Source: Asticcacaulis sp. AC402 (GTDB taxonomy: Bacteria; Pseudomonadota; Alphaproteobacteria; Caulobacterales; Caulobacteraceae). Taken from it: a stretch of DNA of 64,000 nt. The translations under genes were made by a program, and so were the position numbers. Positions 38,486 through 47,491 of this stretch are shown here, one piece after another. Location of the stretch: assembly GCF_000495835.1 (NCBI RefSeq), contig NZ_AWGC01000014.1, forward strand, positions 186,001 through 250,000, given 5' to 3'. The notes beneath the pieces were generated by a model, which had not been told where the DNA came from, did no database searches, and saw nothing but the letters and a program-made list of their open reading frames with translations. Position 1 is the stretch's first letter; each line of letters opens with the position of its first letter.

Positions 38486-38547
38486 AGAGGTCCCCTGCCA
38501 AATCGAAAGCGAAAAAAATGAAGGGGATGGTCTGACGAGGTCCTTGA

Positions 38548-38700
38548 TGCCTAGAGCGGGATGGCTTTAGGTAGAATCGCCATCTCGCTCTAAGTTTTTG
38601 TTTTTTCGCGCAATTTATCCGAAAAGTGCTGCACACTTTATCGGATTGCGCTCTAGCAGAGCGGGGTTTCGATTCTACCAAAACACCTCCCGCTCTCGGA
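38548..38700. repeat. Composite palindromic intergenic repeat, copy 2
   Basis: Three consecutive palindromes. One starts AGAGCGGGATGGC and ends GCCATCTCGCTCT. One starts GCGCAATTTATCCG and closes CGGATTGCGC around CTGCA. One starts AGAGCGGGG and ends CCTCCCGCTCT. The last two match copy 1 (1747-1845) in reverse orientation; the middle one matches copy 3. It lies between the ClC gene and COQ7, whose ends converge, and may also stop transcription. Confidence 0.8.
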
Positions 38701-38732
38701 TCCGAAAGAACGTCAGCCCCCCCTCACTTCGA

Positions 38733-39293
38733 CTATGTTTTTCGGCGGAGTTCGTGTTCCATGCGTGAGACCGCGCCCTGTGTTGAGAGCCAGATGACGG
38801 CTTCGGTGGCGGCGACGATGACGGCCTCCAGCGGCCCGTTGAGCAGAGACGGCCGCAAATGCGCGACGGCATGGCTAAGATGGGCGTTTTCCTCGACCTG
38901 AATGGCCAGTATAATGTCTCGCAAAGGCTCGTCGCGCCCGCTCAGATACCGGATCTGCGCGTCGAGATGGCGGTGGACAGTCTGCTCGACCGCCTTGGTG
39001 CAGGCCATGACGGCGTTTACGCCCATCGCTGCCGTGGCCAGGCCAAGGACATAGCCGCCAATGCCCCATAACCACATGGCGGTGCAGGGCCGGGCCTTGC
39101 GTTCCTGCATCGCTTTCAGGAATTTGCCGCAATGGTCGATCTCGTGGCTCAAGGTCTCGGTCAAAAAAGTTATCAACGACGGCTGCCAGCGCCGGGCCGC
39201 CCACAGTTGGGCACGATAGATGCGGATGGCGCCGAATTCGCCGGCATGATTGACCTTCAGAATGCGGGCGATGGTGCGCGTGGTCATGTCCAT
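38733..39293 (-). CDS. COQ7-type demethoxyubiquinone hydroxylase
   Basis: A 186-aa di-iron monooxygenase of ubiquinone synthesis that hydroxylates the demethoxyquinone ring at the membrane. Metal ligands appear in repeated Glu and ExxH motifs: NHAGEFGAIRIYRAQ, SHEIDHCGKF, VEQTVHRHLDAQI and QVEENAHLSHA. The start is ATG 39293 (MDMTTRT), overlapping the end of the glycosylase gene by 10 bases, so the pair is coupled. The length fits the prokaryotic COQ7 group. Confidence 0.93.
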   Translation of the reverse strand: MDMTTRTIARILKVNHAGEFGAIRIYRAQLWAARRWQPSLITFLTETLSHEIDHCGKFLKAMQERKARPCTAMWLWGIGGYVLGLATAAMGVNAVMACTKAVEQTVHRHLDAQIRYLSGRDEPLRDIILAIQVEENAHLSHAVAHLRPSLLNGPLEAVIVAATEAVIWLSTQGAVSRMEHELRRKT

Positions 39294-39856
39294 CTGGCAA
39301 CCTCGGTTCGTAGGTGCAACACGATTTCGGATTCGAACCAGGGATTTTTGCGCAGCCAGATACTGTTGCGCGGGCTGGGATGCACCATCGGCAGGAAGCC
39401 ATCTCCGATATAGTCGCGCCAAGCGCGCACGGTTTGCCCCAACGTCGCTTTGCGCCTCTCGCCGAGATAGCGTGCCTGGGCATAGGTGCCGATCAGCACG
39501 GTCAGGCGGATATCGGGCAAGGTCTGCATCACGCGATCATGCCACAGAGGCGCGCATTCGGGCCGAGGCGGATTGTCGCCTGCCTTGCCGCGGCCGGGAT
39601 AGCAGAAACCCGTCGGCATGATGGCAAATAGCGCCTCATCGTAGAATTGCCCGGAAGTCACCCCTAGCCAGTCTCGCAGACGCTTTCCCGAGGCATCGTC
39701 CCACGGAACGCCCGAGGCATGGACCCTGGTGCCGGGCGCCTGACCTATGATCAGGATCCGCGCCCGCGCATCGCCGACGCGAACCACCGGCCGTGGCCCC
39801 AGCGGCAGGTGGGCGGCACACACCCGGCAGGCGGCTATCTCTTGAGATAAGGTCAT
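39284..39856 (-). CDS. Uracil-DNA glycosylase family protein
   Basis: A 190-aa protein of the UDG superfamily. Motif A is IIGQAPGTRVHASGVPWDDASG and the C-terminal motif is MVHPSPRNS. An N-terminal CRVC pair and the PLGPRPVV phrase mark the subgroup often annotated simply as uracil-DNA glycosylase family; whether it removes uracil is untested. The start at ATG 39856 (MTLSQEIAAC) is chosen over a longer frame that would overlap the divergent gene at 39903. Coupled to COQ7. Confidence 0.9.
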   Translation of the reverse strand: MTLSQEIAACRVCAAHLPLGPRPVVRVGDARARILIIGQAPGTRVHASGVPWDDASGKRLRDWLGVTSGQFYDEALFAIMPTGFCYPGRGKAGDNPPRPECAPLWHDRVMQTLPDIRLTVLIGTYAQARYLGERRKATLGQTVRAWRDYIGDGFLPMVHPSPRNSIWLRKNPWFESEIVLHLRTEVARWT

Positions 39857-39902
39857 GGTCCTGATAGTTACTCTAACTGTGGCCGTTCGACAGGGGGAGA
39901 TA

Positions 39903-40553
39903 ATGGCGGGCAAGAAAATGCACCCGGGGTGCCTCATCGCCCTGATTGTTGGTGGTTTATTGGGTCTGCTCGTGCTCGTGCACCTGGCGATCGCTTTATA
40001 TTTTCTGAAATCGAAGTTCGAAATCAGGAACCCCGAATTGAGCGACGACAGTTCCGCCAAGGCATCGATCTCAAGAGCGCCGGTTGCGGCTCTTGCCGAT
40101 CCGTTGCAAGTCAACGCCAGATCGGCGGACGGTGCCTTTGTCCGTGAAGGATCGGATCAGCTTTTCGGTTATTACCGCCCAATGGCACCGATCGTCAGCG
40201 GAGTCTATCGTATCGAGGACATCGTACTGGGCTCCCAGGACGAATTTGTCAGCGTCAAGAGCGCCGACGATGTCATCGGCTGGGCGCCGGTGCGGGTGGT
40301 TGTCTCCAGCGCAGAGCGTGGACGACTGAACGTCATGCCGGCCAGCTACAGCGTTATCGATGACAAGGTCATTTTCACGGGACGCCAGGATCAGGTCGGC
40401 GAAGTGACCTTTGCGGGCACGGTCCGGCTCGACAAGATTCAGCCCTATGTCGAGGAGGGCAAGGCGTCAACCGAGGTGGTAATGACCGGTGACCTGACGA
40501 TCAATGGCGCGAGTCATAATGGCGTGCAGTTCACCTATCATCCTGGCAACTAG
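39903..40553 (+). CDS. Membrane-anchored hypothetical protein, 216 aa
   Basis: Starts at ATG 39903 with GGGGGAG upstream. A single N-terminal transmembrane segment (CLIALIVGGLLGLLVLVHLAIALYF) is followed by a soluble, probably periplasmic, beta-rich domain of ~170 residues (for example GVYRIEDIVLGSQDEFVSV and MTGDLTINGASHNGVQFTY). I recognise no family. Divergent from the glycosylase gene with 46 bases between starts. Confidence 0.75.
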   Translation: MAGKKMHPGCLIALIVGGLLGLLVLVHLAIALYFLKSKFEIRNPELSDDSSAKASISRAPVAALADPLQVNARSADGAFVREGSDQLFGYYRPMAPIVSGVYRIEDIVLGSQDEFVSVKSADDVIGWAPVRVVVSSAERGRLNVMPASYSVIDDKVIFTGRQDQVGEVTFAGTVRLDKIQPYVEEGKASTEVVMTGDLTINGASHNGVQFTYHPGN

Positions 40554-40589
40554 TGCGGAATGCGCGCTGATGCAAACCAATGTGCCGCT

Positions 40590-40676
40590 CTGAATTTTTG
40601 TTGTGTAACGTAATTTATCCGAAAATGGGGATGCCCGTGCGGTGGCTTCACACCTTATCGGATTGCGCTCTAGATT
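40590..40676. repeat. Palindromic intergenic repeat, copy 3 (diverged)
   Basis: Contains GTAATTTATCCGAAAA, a longer variable loop (ATGGGGATGCCCGTGCGG...), and TTATCGGATTGCGCTCTAG, matching the middle palindrome of copy 2. Flanking CCGCTCT corresponds to the edge of the outer palindrome. It lies between the ends of the hypothetical gene and the histidine-kinase gene. Confidence 0.7.
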
Positions 40677-40723
40677 TTTACGCTTATGCCGGAGGGCGCC
40701 GGTAAACCTTCGGAAAGGCTGGT

Positions 40724-41935
40724 TCAGTTGGCTTCCCAGGGATTGGCAGCATTCGCCGGACGCGGCAGGGCAAAGCAGAAATGCGCCCCGCCCAGTTCGC
40801 CTGGCGGCCGCAGGACCAGGCTGCTGCCGTGGCCCTGCAGGATTTGCCGTGCCAGGCTCAAACCGACGCCTGTGCCATTGGCCTTGGTGGTGTAGAACGG
40901 CAGGAAGATGGTCTCGGCCATGGCCGTTTCGATGCCGCGGCCACTGTCCTCGATGGCGACCTCGACCTGGTGGCCGGCCAGGGTCAGAGCCAGCCGCACC
41001 CGCGGTTGGGCACTGTCGAAGGCGGCTTCGGCGGCGTTGTTCAGCAAATTTGTCAGGCAGAGCCGGATTTGTTCGGCGTCCATCACGGCAATGGCGCCGG
41101 CGATATCGGTCCTGAGTTCAAAGGAAACGCCGTGCCTGTCCCATTGCGCCCGGAAGGACCGGGCGACTTCGTCGGCGAACGGCCCCAGCGCGATGGGTCG
41201 GGTGTCAGGCGGCGGCAGCCGCGTCAGGATGCGGTAGGAATCGACGAACCCGACCAGGCCTTCGGTCCGCGCCACTACGGTGCGGAGCGCGCCGCGCGCC
41301 GTCGCCAGGCTTTCGGGCGTATTGTCATCGATCAGCTCCAGGGCGCTGCGGCTCATCGAAGCCACCGGGGTCAAGGCGTTCATCAACTCGTGGTTCAGCA
41401 CCTTGAGCAGGTCGCGCAGGGCCGAGGCCTCGGCGGCGCGGACTTCCGGCGTGATGTCGATCAGGATGGCCAGCAGGGCGTGGTCCAGCCGCGCCTTATG
41501 GATGGCGTAACGGCCGCCGGCCCAGTCGATCTGGCCGCGCAGGCTGTCCAGCCGGTCGCCCGGCCCCAAAAGAGCCCAGCGCGTGGCCACCGGCAGTTCG
41601 GACGAGACGTCGAACATCTGGCGGGCGGCGCGGTTGACGGCGATCAGCCGGCCGTCCTCCTCCTGCAGCAGCAGGGGGGAGGGGGTTTCGTCGACGAGGG
41701 CGCCAAGCCGGCGACGGCTCTGTTCGGAGGCGAAGGTAGCGTCGGGCGCGCGCTGGACCGGAGATTGTCGGCGGCGCTGGTTCAGCAGCAGGATATTGAT
41801 CAGGATCAGGCCGGCGACGGCGCAGACCAGGGCGGTGGCGACATGGCCAGCGCCGGCGGCGGCCCAGCACAGGGCGCCAAAGACAAAGACGCCGGCCTGG
41901 GCCCCGCCGAGACGGATCCAGCCGCTAAAGCCCAT
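40724..41935 (-). CDS. Membrane-bound sensor histidine kinase with PAS-like domain
   Basis: A 403-aa kinase. Two N-terminal membrane helices (AGVFVFGALCWAAAGAG and ALVCAVAGLILINILLL) with almost no periplasmic loop suggest sensing within or near the membrane. A PAS-like segment follows (VDETPSPLLLQEEDGRLIAVNRAARQMF). The H-box is LKVLNHELMNALTPVASM. The ATPase has N-box NLLNNAAEAAF, G1 IEDSGRGIE and G2 GTGVGLSLARQI. It lies two bases after the response-regulator gene and is their operon partner. Its proximity to the divergent ABC exporter genes suggests it controls them (inference). Confidence 0.92.
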   Translation of the reverse strand: MGFSGWIRLGGAQAGVFVFGALCWAAAGAGHVATALVCAVAGLILINILLLNQRRRQSPVQRAPDATFASEQSRRRLGALVDETPSPLLLQEEDGRLIAVNRAARQMFDVSSELPVATRWALLGPGDRLDSLRGQIDWAGGRYAIHKARLDHALLAILIDITPEVRAAEASALRDLLKVLNHELMNALTPVASMSRSALELIDDNTPESLATARGALRTVVARTEGLVGFVDSYRILTRLPPPDTRPIALGPFADEVARSFRAQWDRHGVSFELRTDIAGAIAVMDAEQIRLCLTNLLNNAAEAAFDSAQPRVRLALTLAGHQVEVAIEDSGRGIETAMAETIFLPFYTTKANGTGVGLSLARQILQGHGSSLVLRPPGELGGAHFCFALPRPANAANPWEAN

Positions 41936-41937
41936 TT

Positions 41938-42495
41938 TTAGAGACCATGCTTTTCCATCCGCCGGTATAGCGCCGCGCGCGTCAGACCCAGCTCCTTGGC
42001 GGCATGGGAGATGTTGAAAGCGTGGCGGTTCAGCGCCTCGCGAATTAGTTCCCGTTCCGAGCGTTCCAGATTGAGGTCAACCGGCGGCGGAGGCGGTGGC
42101 GCCACACGCGGTTGTTCGATGGCGGCATTCAGTGTGGCGATCAGCCGGTCATTGTGCCATGGCTTGACGACAAAGTCCTCGGCCCCCAGACGCATGGCCT
42201 GAACGGCGATGCTGAGGCCGCTGTGGCCGGTGATGACGACGATGGGCGTGTGCGGATCGACTCGCTTACGCTCCTCAAGGAAGGTCAGTCCGGCCTCGCC
42301 CGACGTATCGCCGCGGCGAAAGTTGAGATCCAGCAGGATGATATCGAACGTCTGGTCAGCCAGGTGCGCGCGGGCCTCGTCCGGGGTTTGGGCACCGGTC
42401 ATGTCATAGCCATGCCGGCGCAGGGCCAGACCACCCGCCGCCAGGATATCGGCGTCATCATCTAGAAACAGGGCTTTGCGGCGGGAGTCAGACAT
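41938..42495 (-). CDS. Response regulator with Fis-type HTH (ActR/PrrA-like architecture)
   Basis: A 185-aa protein: receiver domain with LFLDDDAD acidic pocket, phospho-acceptor Asp56 in ILLDLNF, Thr in VITGHSG and Lys in VVKPWH. A six-Pro linker follows, then a Fis-family helix-turn-helix (ISHAAKELGLTRAALYRRMEKHG). There is no sigma-54-type AAA domain. The layout resembles ActR/RegA/PrrA regulators. First gene of the pair with the kinase; divergent from the ABC transporter operon across a 313-base gap. Confidence 0.92.
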   Translation of the reverse strand: MSDSRRKALFLDDDADILAAGGLALRRHGYDMTGAQTPDEARAHLADQTFDIILLDLNFRRGDTSGEAGLTFLEERKRVDPHTPIVVITGHSGLSIAVQAMRLGAEDFVVKPWHNDRLIATLNAAIEQPRVAPPPPPPVDLNLERSERELIREALNRHAFNISHAAKELGLTRAALYRRMEKHGL

Positions 42496-42808
42496 GTTCG
42501 ATTTCGGACACTTGAGGGGTCGATGATGACCCTAAAATGGCGCAGAAGTTCCAAAAAGTCAAATAAAATCTGGTGTTTATGTCAATTGTAAAACCTGTGG
42601 TAAGTTATAATCGTATCCGGACGCCTCGCCCCCGCCCCTGTGGGGCTGAGGTGGTCCGGACTTCCCGCGGGGGGCGCCGGGAGGGGGACTGATCGCGGCG
42701 GGGACGTTTGTCTCCGCCGGGTCACGTCAACGGGTAAAGCTCCTGGCTTACGCCTTGGCGCACGCCGTGATAGTTCTGATTGTCTGTCGCTGCCGGTGCC
42801 CCGTCTTC
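42496..42808. promoter_or_regulatory. Divergent control region between response regulator and ABC operon
   Basis: A 313-base region. On plus, TATAAT at 42606-42611 is preceded by AT-rich DNA; the -35 is weak. Downstream is a GC-rich leader with a hairpin at 42696-42719 (CGGCGGGGAC paired with GTCTCCGCCG, one G-T) before the ABC start at 42809. No U-tract follows, so it could be a leader structure rather than a terminator. Confidence 0.5.
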
Positions 42809-43489
42809 ATGATCGATCTCAAAAATATCACCCGCCTGTATCGCTCTGCTGAGGTTCAGATCGCAGCCCTGCGCAACATCGACCTGTCCATCGCTGCGGG
42901 TGAGTTTCTGGCGATCATGGGTCCGTCGGGCTGTGGTAAGTCGACCCTGTTGAACATACTGGGCGCGATCGACCGCCCGACCACGGGAACCTACCACTAC
43001 GCCGGCGAAGACCTGACGCGCCTGAATGAGGCGAAACTGGCCGAGTTCCGTGCCCGCCATCTGGGCTTCGTGTTTCAGAGCTTTAACCTGGTCGACGACC
43101 TGACGGTGCAGGAGAATGTCGAGCTGGGCGTACTGTACCGCAAGGACCTTAGGGCTAAGCGCAAGGCCCTGGTCGAAGCGGCTCTGGACCGGGTGGGCCT
43201 GGCGCACCGGGCGCGCCACTTTCCGAACCAGCTGTCCGGTGGCCAACAACAGCGTGTGGCGATTGCCCGCGCCATTGCCGGTTCGCCCGACCTGATCCTT
43301 GCCGACGAACCGACCGGCAACCTGGACAGCGAAAACGGCGCCCAGATCATGTCGATCCTCAAAGGTTTGAATGCCGCAGGCTCGACGATCGTCATGGTGA
43401 CGCATTCGCGGGCCCAGGCGGACCAGGCGTCACGTCAGGTCGACATGCTGGACGGGCGTCTGCTGCTGTCCGTGTCGCGGGCGGTATAA
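42809..43489 (+). CDS. ABC transporter ATP-binding protein (LolD/MacB type)
   Basis: A 226-aa ATPase with Walker [11 protein letters not shown]-loop [12 protein letters not shown], signature [15 protein letters not shown], Walker [14 protein letters not shown] and H-loop VMVTHS. It belongs to the MacB/LolD/FtsE group, which powers FtsX-like permeases by mechanotransmission rather than classic transport. Start ATG 42809 (MIDLKNIT). The permease starts 4 bases after the stop. Confidence 0.93.
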   Translation: MIDLKNITRLYRSAEVQIAALRNIDLSIAAGEFLAIMGPSGCGKSTLLNILGAIDRPTTGTYHYAGEDLTRLNEAKLAEFRARHLGFVFQSFNLVDDLTVQENVELGVLYRKDLRAKRKALVEAALDRVGLAHRARHFPNQLSGGQQQRVAIARAIAGSPDLILADEPTGNLDSENGAQIMSILKGLNAAGSTIVMVTHSRAQADQASRQVDMLDGRLLLSVSRAV

Positions 43490-43493
43490 CCAC

Positions 43494-45965
43494 GTGTTGC
43501 GGTCCTTCCTGCTCGCCTTCTATCGGACCTCGGCGCGGCACCCGCTCTATACAGCGCTGAATGTCCTGGGCCTGGCTTTCGGTATCGCCGTCTTCATCGT
43601 CATAAGCCTGTACGTCCACCATGAAGCCACCTTTGACGCCTGGATGCCGAATGCGGGCCGCATCCACGAGATAAGCACAGTCAAACGGGCTTGGGACGGC
43701 AAGGGCGAACCGCGCTACGCCAGCGCCGGCCTCGCCCTGGACGCCGTCCGCGCGGCTGTGCCGCAAGCCCCGTCGACCCAGCTTGTCACGACCTGGTCCA
43801 TTCTCCAGCATGATGGCGAACCGGTGGAGGAGGAGGAATACCTCGTCAGTGCCCAGTTCTTCGATGTCTTCGACCTGCCGCTGATTGCGGGCAAAAGGGA
43901 CAAGGCCCTGACGCCGGATTCGATCGTGATCAGCGAGTCCAAGGCGCGCAAATACTTCGGTCATACCGACGTCGTCGGACGTAAGATCCTGTTGCGCGAT
44001 CTGATAGTCGGTGTCCTTGACGTACCAGAGGGCACCTCCGTCTGGCGCGGCTATACGGTGACGGCTGTCCTGGCCGACACGCCACCCAATTCCAGCCTGC
44101 GCTTTCATTTCCTACGCCTCCTGACGCCGCAAAGAGCCGCCGTTTTTCCCCATTGGGACAATTGGGATGTCAGCGAACACCGGACTTTCGTCTTGCTGAA
44201 CGGCGCGAAACCGGCGGCCCAGGTGAATGTGCGCCTGGACGCCTTCGTCGACGGCAACGGTCGCAGCGTCCTTCTCGATGCCGAATACCCCGGCCTTCCG
44301 CGCCACGAGCGGTTGCGCCTGCGCCTCGTCCCCCTGGCCAGTGAACACCTGAGCGACCGCAAGGCGGTAGCCTCCGTCCTGGCCTTGGGAACGCTCGGCG
44401 TTCTGGCCTTCGCCATAGCCCTGCTCAACTACCTCAATCTGGCAACCGCCCGCACGATGGTTCGGGCGCGCGAAGCCGCATTGCGGCGCACCCTGGGCGC
44501 GACTGAGGGCGCGTTGCGGGTACAGTTCCTGGGTGAGGCGGCCCTGGTGTCGCTGATGGCGGTGGTACTGGGCTTCAGCTTCGTTGAGTTGGCCTTGCCC
44601 TTCGTCAATGATCTGGGCGGGATGTCGCTACGTCTCGACTATCTCCATTCCTGGGCCTTCCTCGCCGGGGTTACGGCGGCGGTGCTTCTGTGCGGCGCTG
44701 CGGCTGGGCTGTATCCGGCTTTTCTGATGGCGGCCTACAGGCCGGCGGCCGTCTTTGCGTCAACGCAAACATCAGCCGGTGGCCGCCTGGCCATCTGGTT
44801 GCGTGAAATACTGGTCTTCGTGCAATTTACCCTTGTCACGGCCTTCCTGATCGTCGTCATAGGGTTTGCGACGCAGTTGCGCCATGTCCAGACGTCCGAC
44901 CTCGGCTTCGAACGTGAAGGGCTCCTGATCACCAATGCCCTGAACGGGGTCACCTTCGACCCAGGCAAGATCAGCGCCATTACCTCGCAGTGGGTCGCGC
45001 TGCCCAATGTGGTATCGCTGAGCAGCGGCGTTGCGCCGGGGGCCTATTACAAATGGGGTCTGACACCTATGCGACGGCCGGGGCCGGGCGCGCAACCGGT
45101 TGATGCCACCGTCCTCATGATCGGTGAACACTACTTCTCAGTCTTCAGCACCAGGCTCCTCGCAGGCCGCGTCCTGACCCGCGACGACCAGGTGCCGGTA
45201 GAGGCCGTCCAGGCGTCCATGCGGGTGCCGCTGACCATGAACGTCGTCGTCAATCGACGCGCCGCGCAGGCCTATGGTTTTTCCTCACCTGAGGTTGCCC
45301 TGGGGCAGGACCTGATTTTTGCGAAAAGGACCCTTCGCATTGTCGGTGTCGTTGACGATCAAAGATTCGGCCCTCCGTCCGACCCGATCGTTCCGCTCGT
45401 CTTTTACTCCATGACCCAGATGCAGCAAAAACAGTCGACGATTCTCAGGTACGAGGGCGTGGCCGAAGACGTCATGCGGGCGCGCATGTTATCGGTGTGG
45501 CGGCAACTGGCGCCCGATGTTCCGCTCGACCTGACGTCCGGTACCGAGGCGCTGGAGCATTATTACCAGGCCGACCGCCGCATGACGCGGCTGTTCGTCA
45601 TGGGCGCCTGCCTGGTCGGGCTGATCGGAGTCATCGGCCTCTACGGCATGGCCGCCTTCAGCACGTCGGCCCGGGCGGTGGAAATCGGATTGCGCAAGGC
45701 CATGGGGGGCTCGCGGCCCGGCATCGCCTGGTTGCTGGTGACGCAGTTTCTGCGGCCCGTAGTTCTGGCGAACCTGGTCGCCTGGCCCGTCGCGTGGTGG
45801 GTTCTGGACCACTGGCTGCGCCGGTTCGACGACCGGGTCCCACTCTATCCGGCCTTTTTCCTGGCCGGATCCGGCGTGGCGCTGCTGATTTCCGTCGTGA
45901 CCGTCGCCGGCTTGACCTGGAAAGCGGCAGGCTCATTGCCCGGAAAGACTCTCAGGCACGAATAG
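43494..45965 (+). CDS. FtsX/MacB-like ABC transporter permease
   Basis: An 823-aa protein with the MacB layout twice over. A first membrane helix (YTALNVLGLAFGIAVFIVISLYV) precedes a large periplasmic domain, then three helices of an FtsX domain around residues 280-420. A second periplasmic domain and a C-terminal FtsX domain follow (residues ~690-810, with EIGLRKAMGGSRPGIAWLL). The start is GTG 43494. With the ATPase and the divergent two-component system it forms a likely stress or export module, substrate unknown. Confidence 0.9.
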   Translation: MLRSFLLAFYRTSARHPLYTALNVLGLAFGIAVFIVISLYVHHEATFDAWMPNAGRIHEISTVKRAWDGKGEPRYASAGLALDAVRAAVPQAPSTQLVTTWSILQHDGEPVEEEEYLVSAQFFDVFDLPLIAGKRDKALTPDSIVISESKARKYFGHTDVVGRKILLRDLIVGVLDVPEGTSVWRGYTVTAVLADTPPNSSLRFHFLRLLTPQRAAVFPHWDNWDVSEHRTFVLLNGAKPAAQVNVRLDAFVDGNGRSVLLDAEYPGLPRHERLRLRLVPLASEHLSDRKAVASVLALGTLGVLAFAIALLNYLNLATARTMVRAREAALRRTLGATEGALRVQFLGEAALVSLMAVVLGFSFVELALPFVNDLGGMSLRLDYLHSWAFLAGVTAAVLLCGAAAGLYPAFLMAAYRPAAVFASTQTSAGGRLAIWLREILVFVQFTLVTAFLIVVIGFATQLRHVQTSDLGFEREGLLITNALNGVTFDPGKISAITSQWVALPNVVSLSSGVAPGAYYKWGLTPMRRPGPGAQPVDATVLMIGEHYFSVFSTRLLAGRVLTRDDQVPVEAVQASMRVPLTMNVVVNRRAAQAYGFSSPEVALGQDLIFAKRTLRIVGVVDDQRFGPPSDPIVPLVFYSMTQMQQKQSTILRYEGVAEDVMRARMLSVWRQLAPDVPLDLTSGTEALEHYYQADRRMTRLFVMGACLVGLIGVIGLYGMAAFSTSARAVEIGLRKAMGGSRPGIAWLLVTQFLRPVVLANLVAWPVAWWVLDHWLRRFDDRVPLYPAFFLAGSGVALLISVVTVAGLTWKAAGSLPGKTLRHE

Positions 45966-45994
45966 CCATTGAAAAATGCGTCCGTGCGTTTAAG

Positions 45995-46005
45995 AGGTCA
46001 GACCA
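45995..46005. promoter_or_regulatory. Possible GntR-type operator before mannonate dehydratase
   Basis: AGGTCAGACCA, an imperfect dyad around GGTC-A-GACC, of the kind bound by FadR-subfamily GntR regulators that often control hexuronate genes. It lies within 41 bases of the chosen start of the dehydratase gene. Short and unsupported by a second copy. Confidence 0.25.
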
Positions 46006-46035
46006 ATGTCACAACGAACGAACACAGGTCATCCT

Positions 46036-47244
46036 ATGAAGATCACCGCCGCGAGAGTTATCGTCACCTGTCCGGGGCGCAATTTCGTCACCCTCAAGAT
46101 CGAGACCGACCAGGGTGTTTACGGCATCGGCGACGCCACCCTGAACGGCCGTGAGTTGTCGGTGGTGGCCTATCTGGAAGAGCACGTCATTCCGGCCCTG
46201 ATCGGCAAGGACCCGCGCCGTATCGAAGACGCCTGGCAGTATTTCTACCGTGGCGCCTACTGGCGCCGCGGGCCGGTGACGATGCGCGCCATCGCCGCCG
46301 TCGACGTGGCCCTTTGGGACATCAAGGGCAAGATGGCCGGCATGTCGATCACCGACCTGCTAGGTGGAGCATCGCGCGACTCGGTCCTGGTCTACGGCCA
46401 CGCCAACGGTGCCGACCTCGAAGGTACAATCGACGCCGTCGGCCAATATATCGACCTCGGCTACACGGCCATCCGCGCCCAATCGGGTATTCCCGGCATC
46501 AAGCTGGCCTATGGCGTCGGCCGCGGCACCCTGCATTACGAACCGGCCGATGCGACTCTGCCGACCGAAACCGTGTGGAACACGTCGAAGTACCTTGACT
46601 ACTGCCCCAAGCTGTTCGACGCCCTGCGCTCGAACTACGGCAACGACCATGAACTGCTGCACGACGGCCACCACCGCCTGACGCCCAACGAAGCCGCGCA
46701 ACTGGGCAAGAACCTGGAGCCCTATCGCCTGTTCTGGCTCGAGGACATCACCCCGGCCGAAAACCAGGAAGCTTTCCGGCATATCCGCCAGCATACGACG
46801 ACGCCGCTGGCCGTGGGGGAAATCTTCAACACCATCTGGGACGCCAAGGACCTGATCCAGAACCAGCTGATCGATTACATCCGCATGACGATCGTCGGTT
46901 CGGGCGGCATCACGCACCTGCGCCGTGTGGCCGATTTCGCCGCCCTGTGGCAGGTGCGCACCGGTTCGCATGGGGCGACGGATTTGTCGCCGGTGACCAT
47001 GGGGGCGGCGCTTCAGTTCGACATGTGGGTGCCCAACTTCGGCATCCAGGAATACATGCGCCACACCGAAGAGACCGACGCGGTCTTCCCGCACGCCTAC
47101 AGCTTCGACAAGGGCCGCCTGCATCCGGGCGCAGTGGTGGGCCACGGCGTCGATATCGACGAGGCCCTGGCGGCGAGATATCCTTACAAACCGGCTCAAC
47201 TTCCCGTCGCCCGTCTCGAAGACGGCACGATGTGGAATTGGTAG
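46036..47244 (+). CDS. manD: D-mannonate dehydratase, ManD type (enolase superfamily)
   Basis: A 402-aa enolase-superfamily enzyme that dehydrates D-mannonate to 2-keto-3-deoxygluconate in glucuronate breakdown. Visible features: capping domain [16 protein letters not shown], the active-site loop block [14 protein letters not shown]-like ([18 protein letters not shown]), [12 protein letters not shown] (catalytic His and metal-ligand region), [21 protein letters not shown], and [17 protein letters not shown] 46036 (MKITAARV) matches family starts; ATG 46006 is in frame 30 bases earlier. No other hexuronate gene is adjacent. Confidence 0.93.
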   Translation: MKITAARVIVTCPGRNFVTLKIETDQGVYGIGDATLNGRELSVVAYLEEHVIPALIGKDPRRIEDAWQYFYRGAYWRRGPVTMRAIAAVDVALWDIKGKMAGMSITDLLGGASRDSVLVYGHANGADLEGTIDAVGQYIDLGYTAIRAQSGIPGIKLAYGVGRGTLHYEPADATLPTETVWNTSKYLDYCPKLFDALRSNYGNDHELLHDGHHRLTPNEAAQLGKNLEPYRLFWLEDITPAENQEAFRHIRQHTTTPLAVGEIFNTIWDAKDLIQNQLIDYIRMTIVGSGGITHLRRVADFAALWQVRTGSHGATDLSPVTMGAALQFDMWVPNFGIQEYMRHTEETDAVFPHAYSFDKGRLHPGAVVGHGVDIDEALAARYPYKPAQLPVARLEDGTMWNW

Positions 47245-47491
47245 TGGAAAACGAAAAGTCACAATAAATCAGATATTTGAAAATTGTTCCATTTTTTGGA
47301 AATAATTTTCAGAAAAATTGACCCATTGAACGCGACGGCTTATTCTTGACTATCCTTCCCCGCAAGCGGGGGAGGTGTCGAGCAAGCGAGCCCTCTTTGG
47401 GCGACGCGCGTCGAGACAGAGCGAGCCCAGCCCAAAGTCTCTTCACCGGCACCTCCCGCATGCGACGGAGATCGTATCAAAGGAGGTCGCC
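47245..47491. other. Intergenic region before malate synthase
   Basis: About 245 bases. The first ~90 are AT-rich (runs of T and A around 47285-47320), suitable for a promoter. The rest is a GC-rich repeat-like segment starting with the palindrome at 47354. GAGCAAGCGAGCCC and CAGAGCGAGCCCAG are internal near-repeats. A strong AAGGAGG precedes the glcB start. Confidence 0.5.
47354..47375. repeat. Short palindrome, left of glcB
   Basis: CCTTCCCCGC-AA-GCGGGGGAGG: a 10-bp stem with one wobble. Almost the same palindrome recurs at 49622-49643 just after glcB. It resembles the small GGGGGAGG-type intergenic repeats common in alphaproteobacteria. Confidence 0.7.

Noticed and set aside
42696-42719. 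Hairpin before the ABC ATPase as an intrinsic terminator
   Set aside because: No U-tract follows, and it lies within the presumed leader of the operon.
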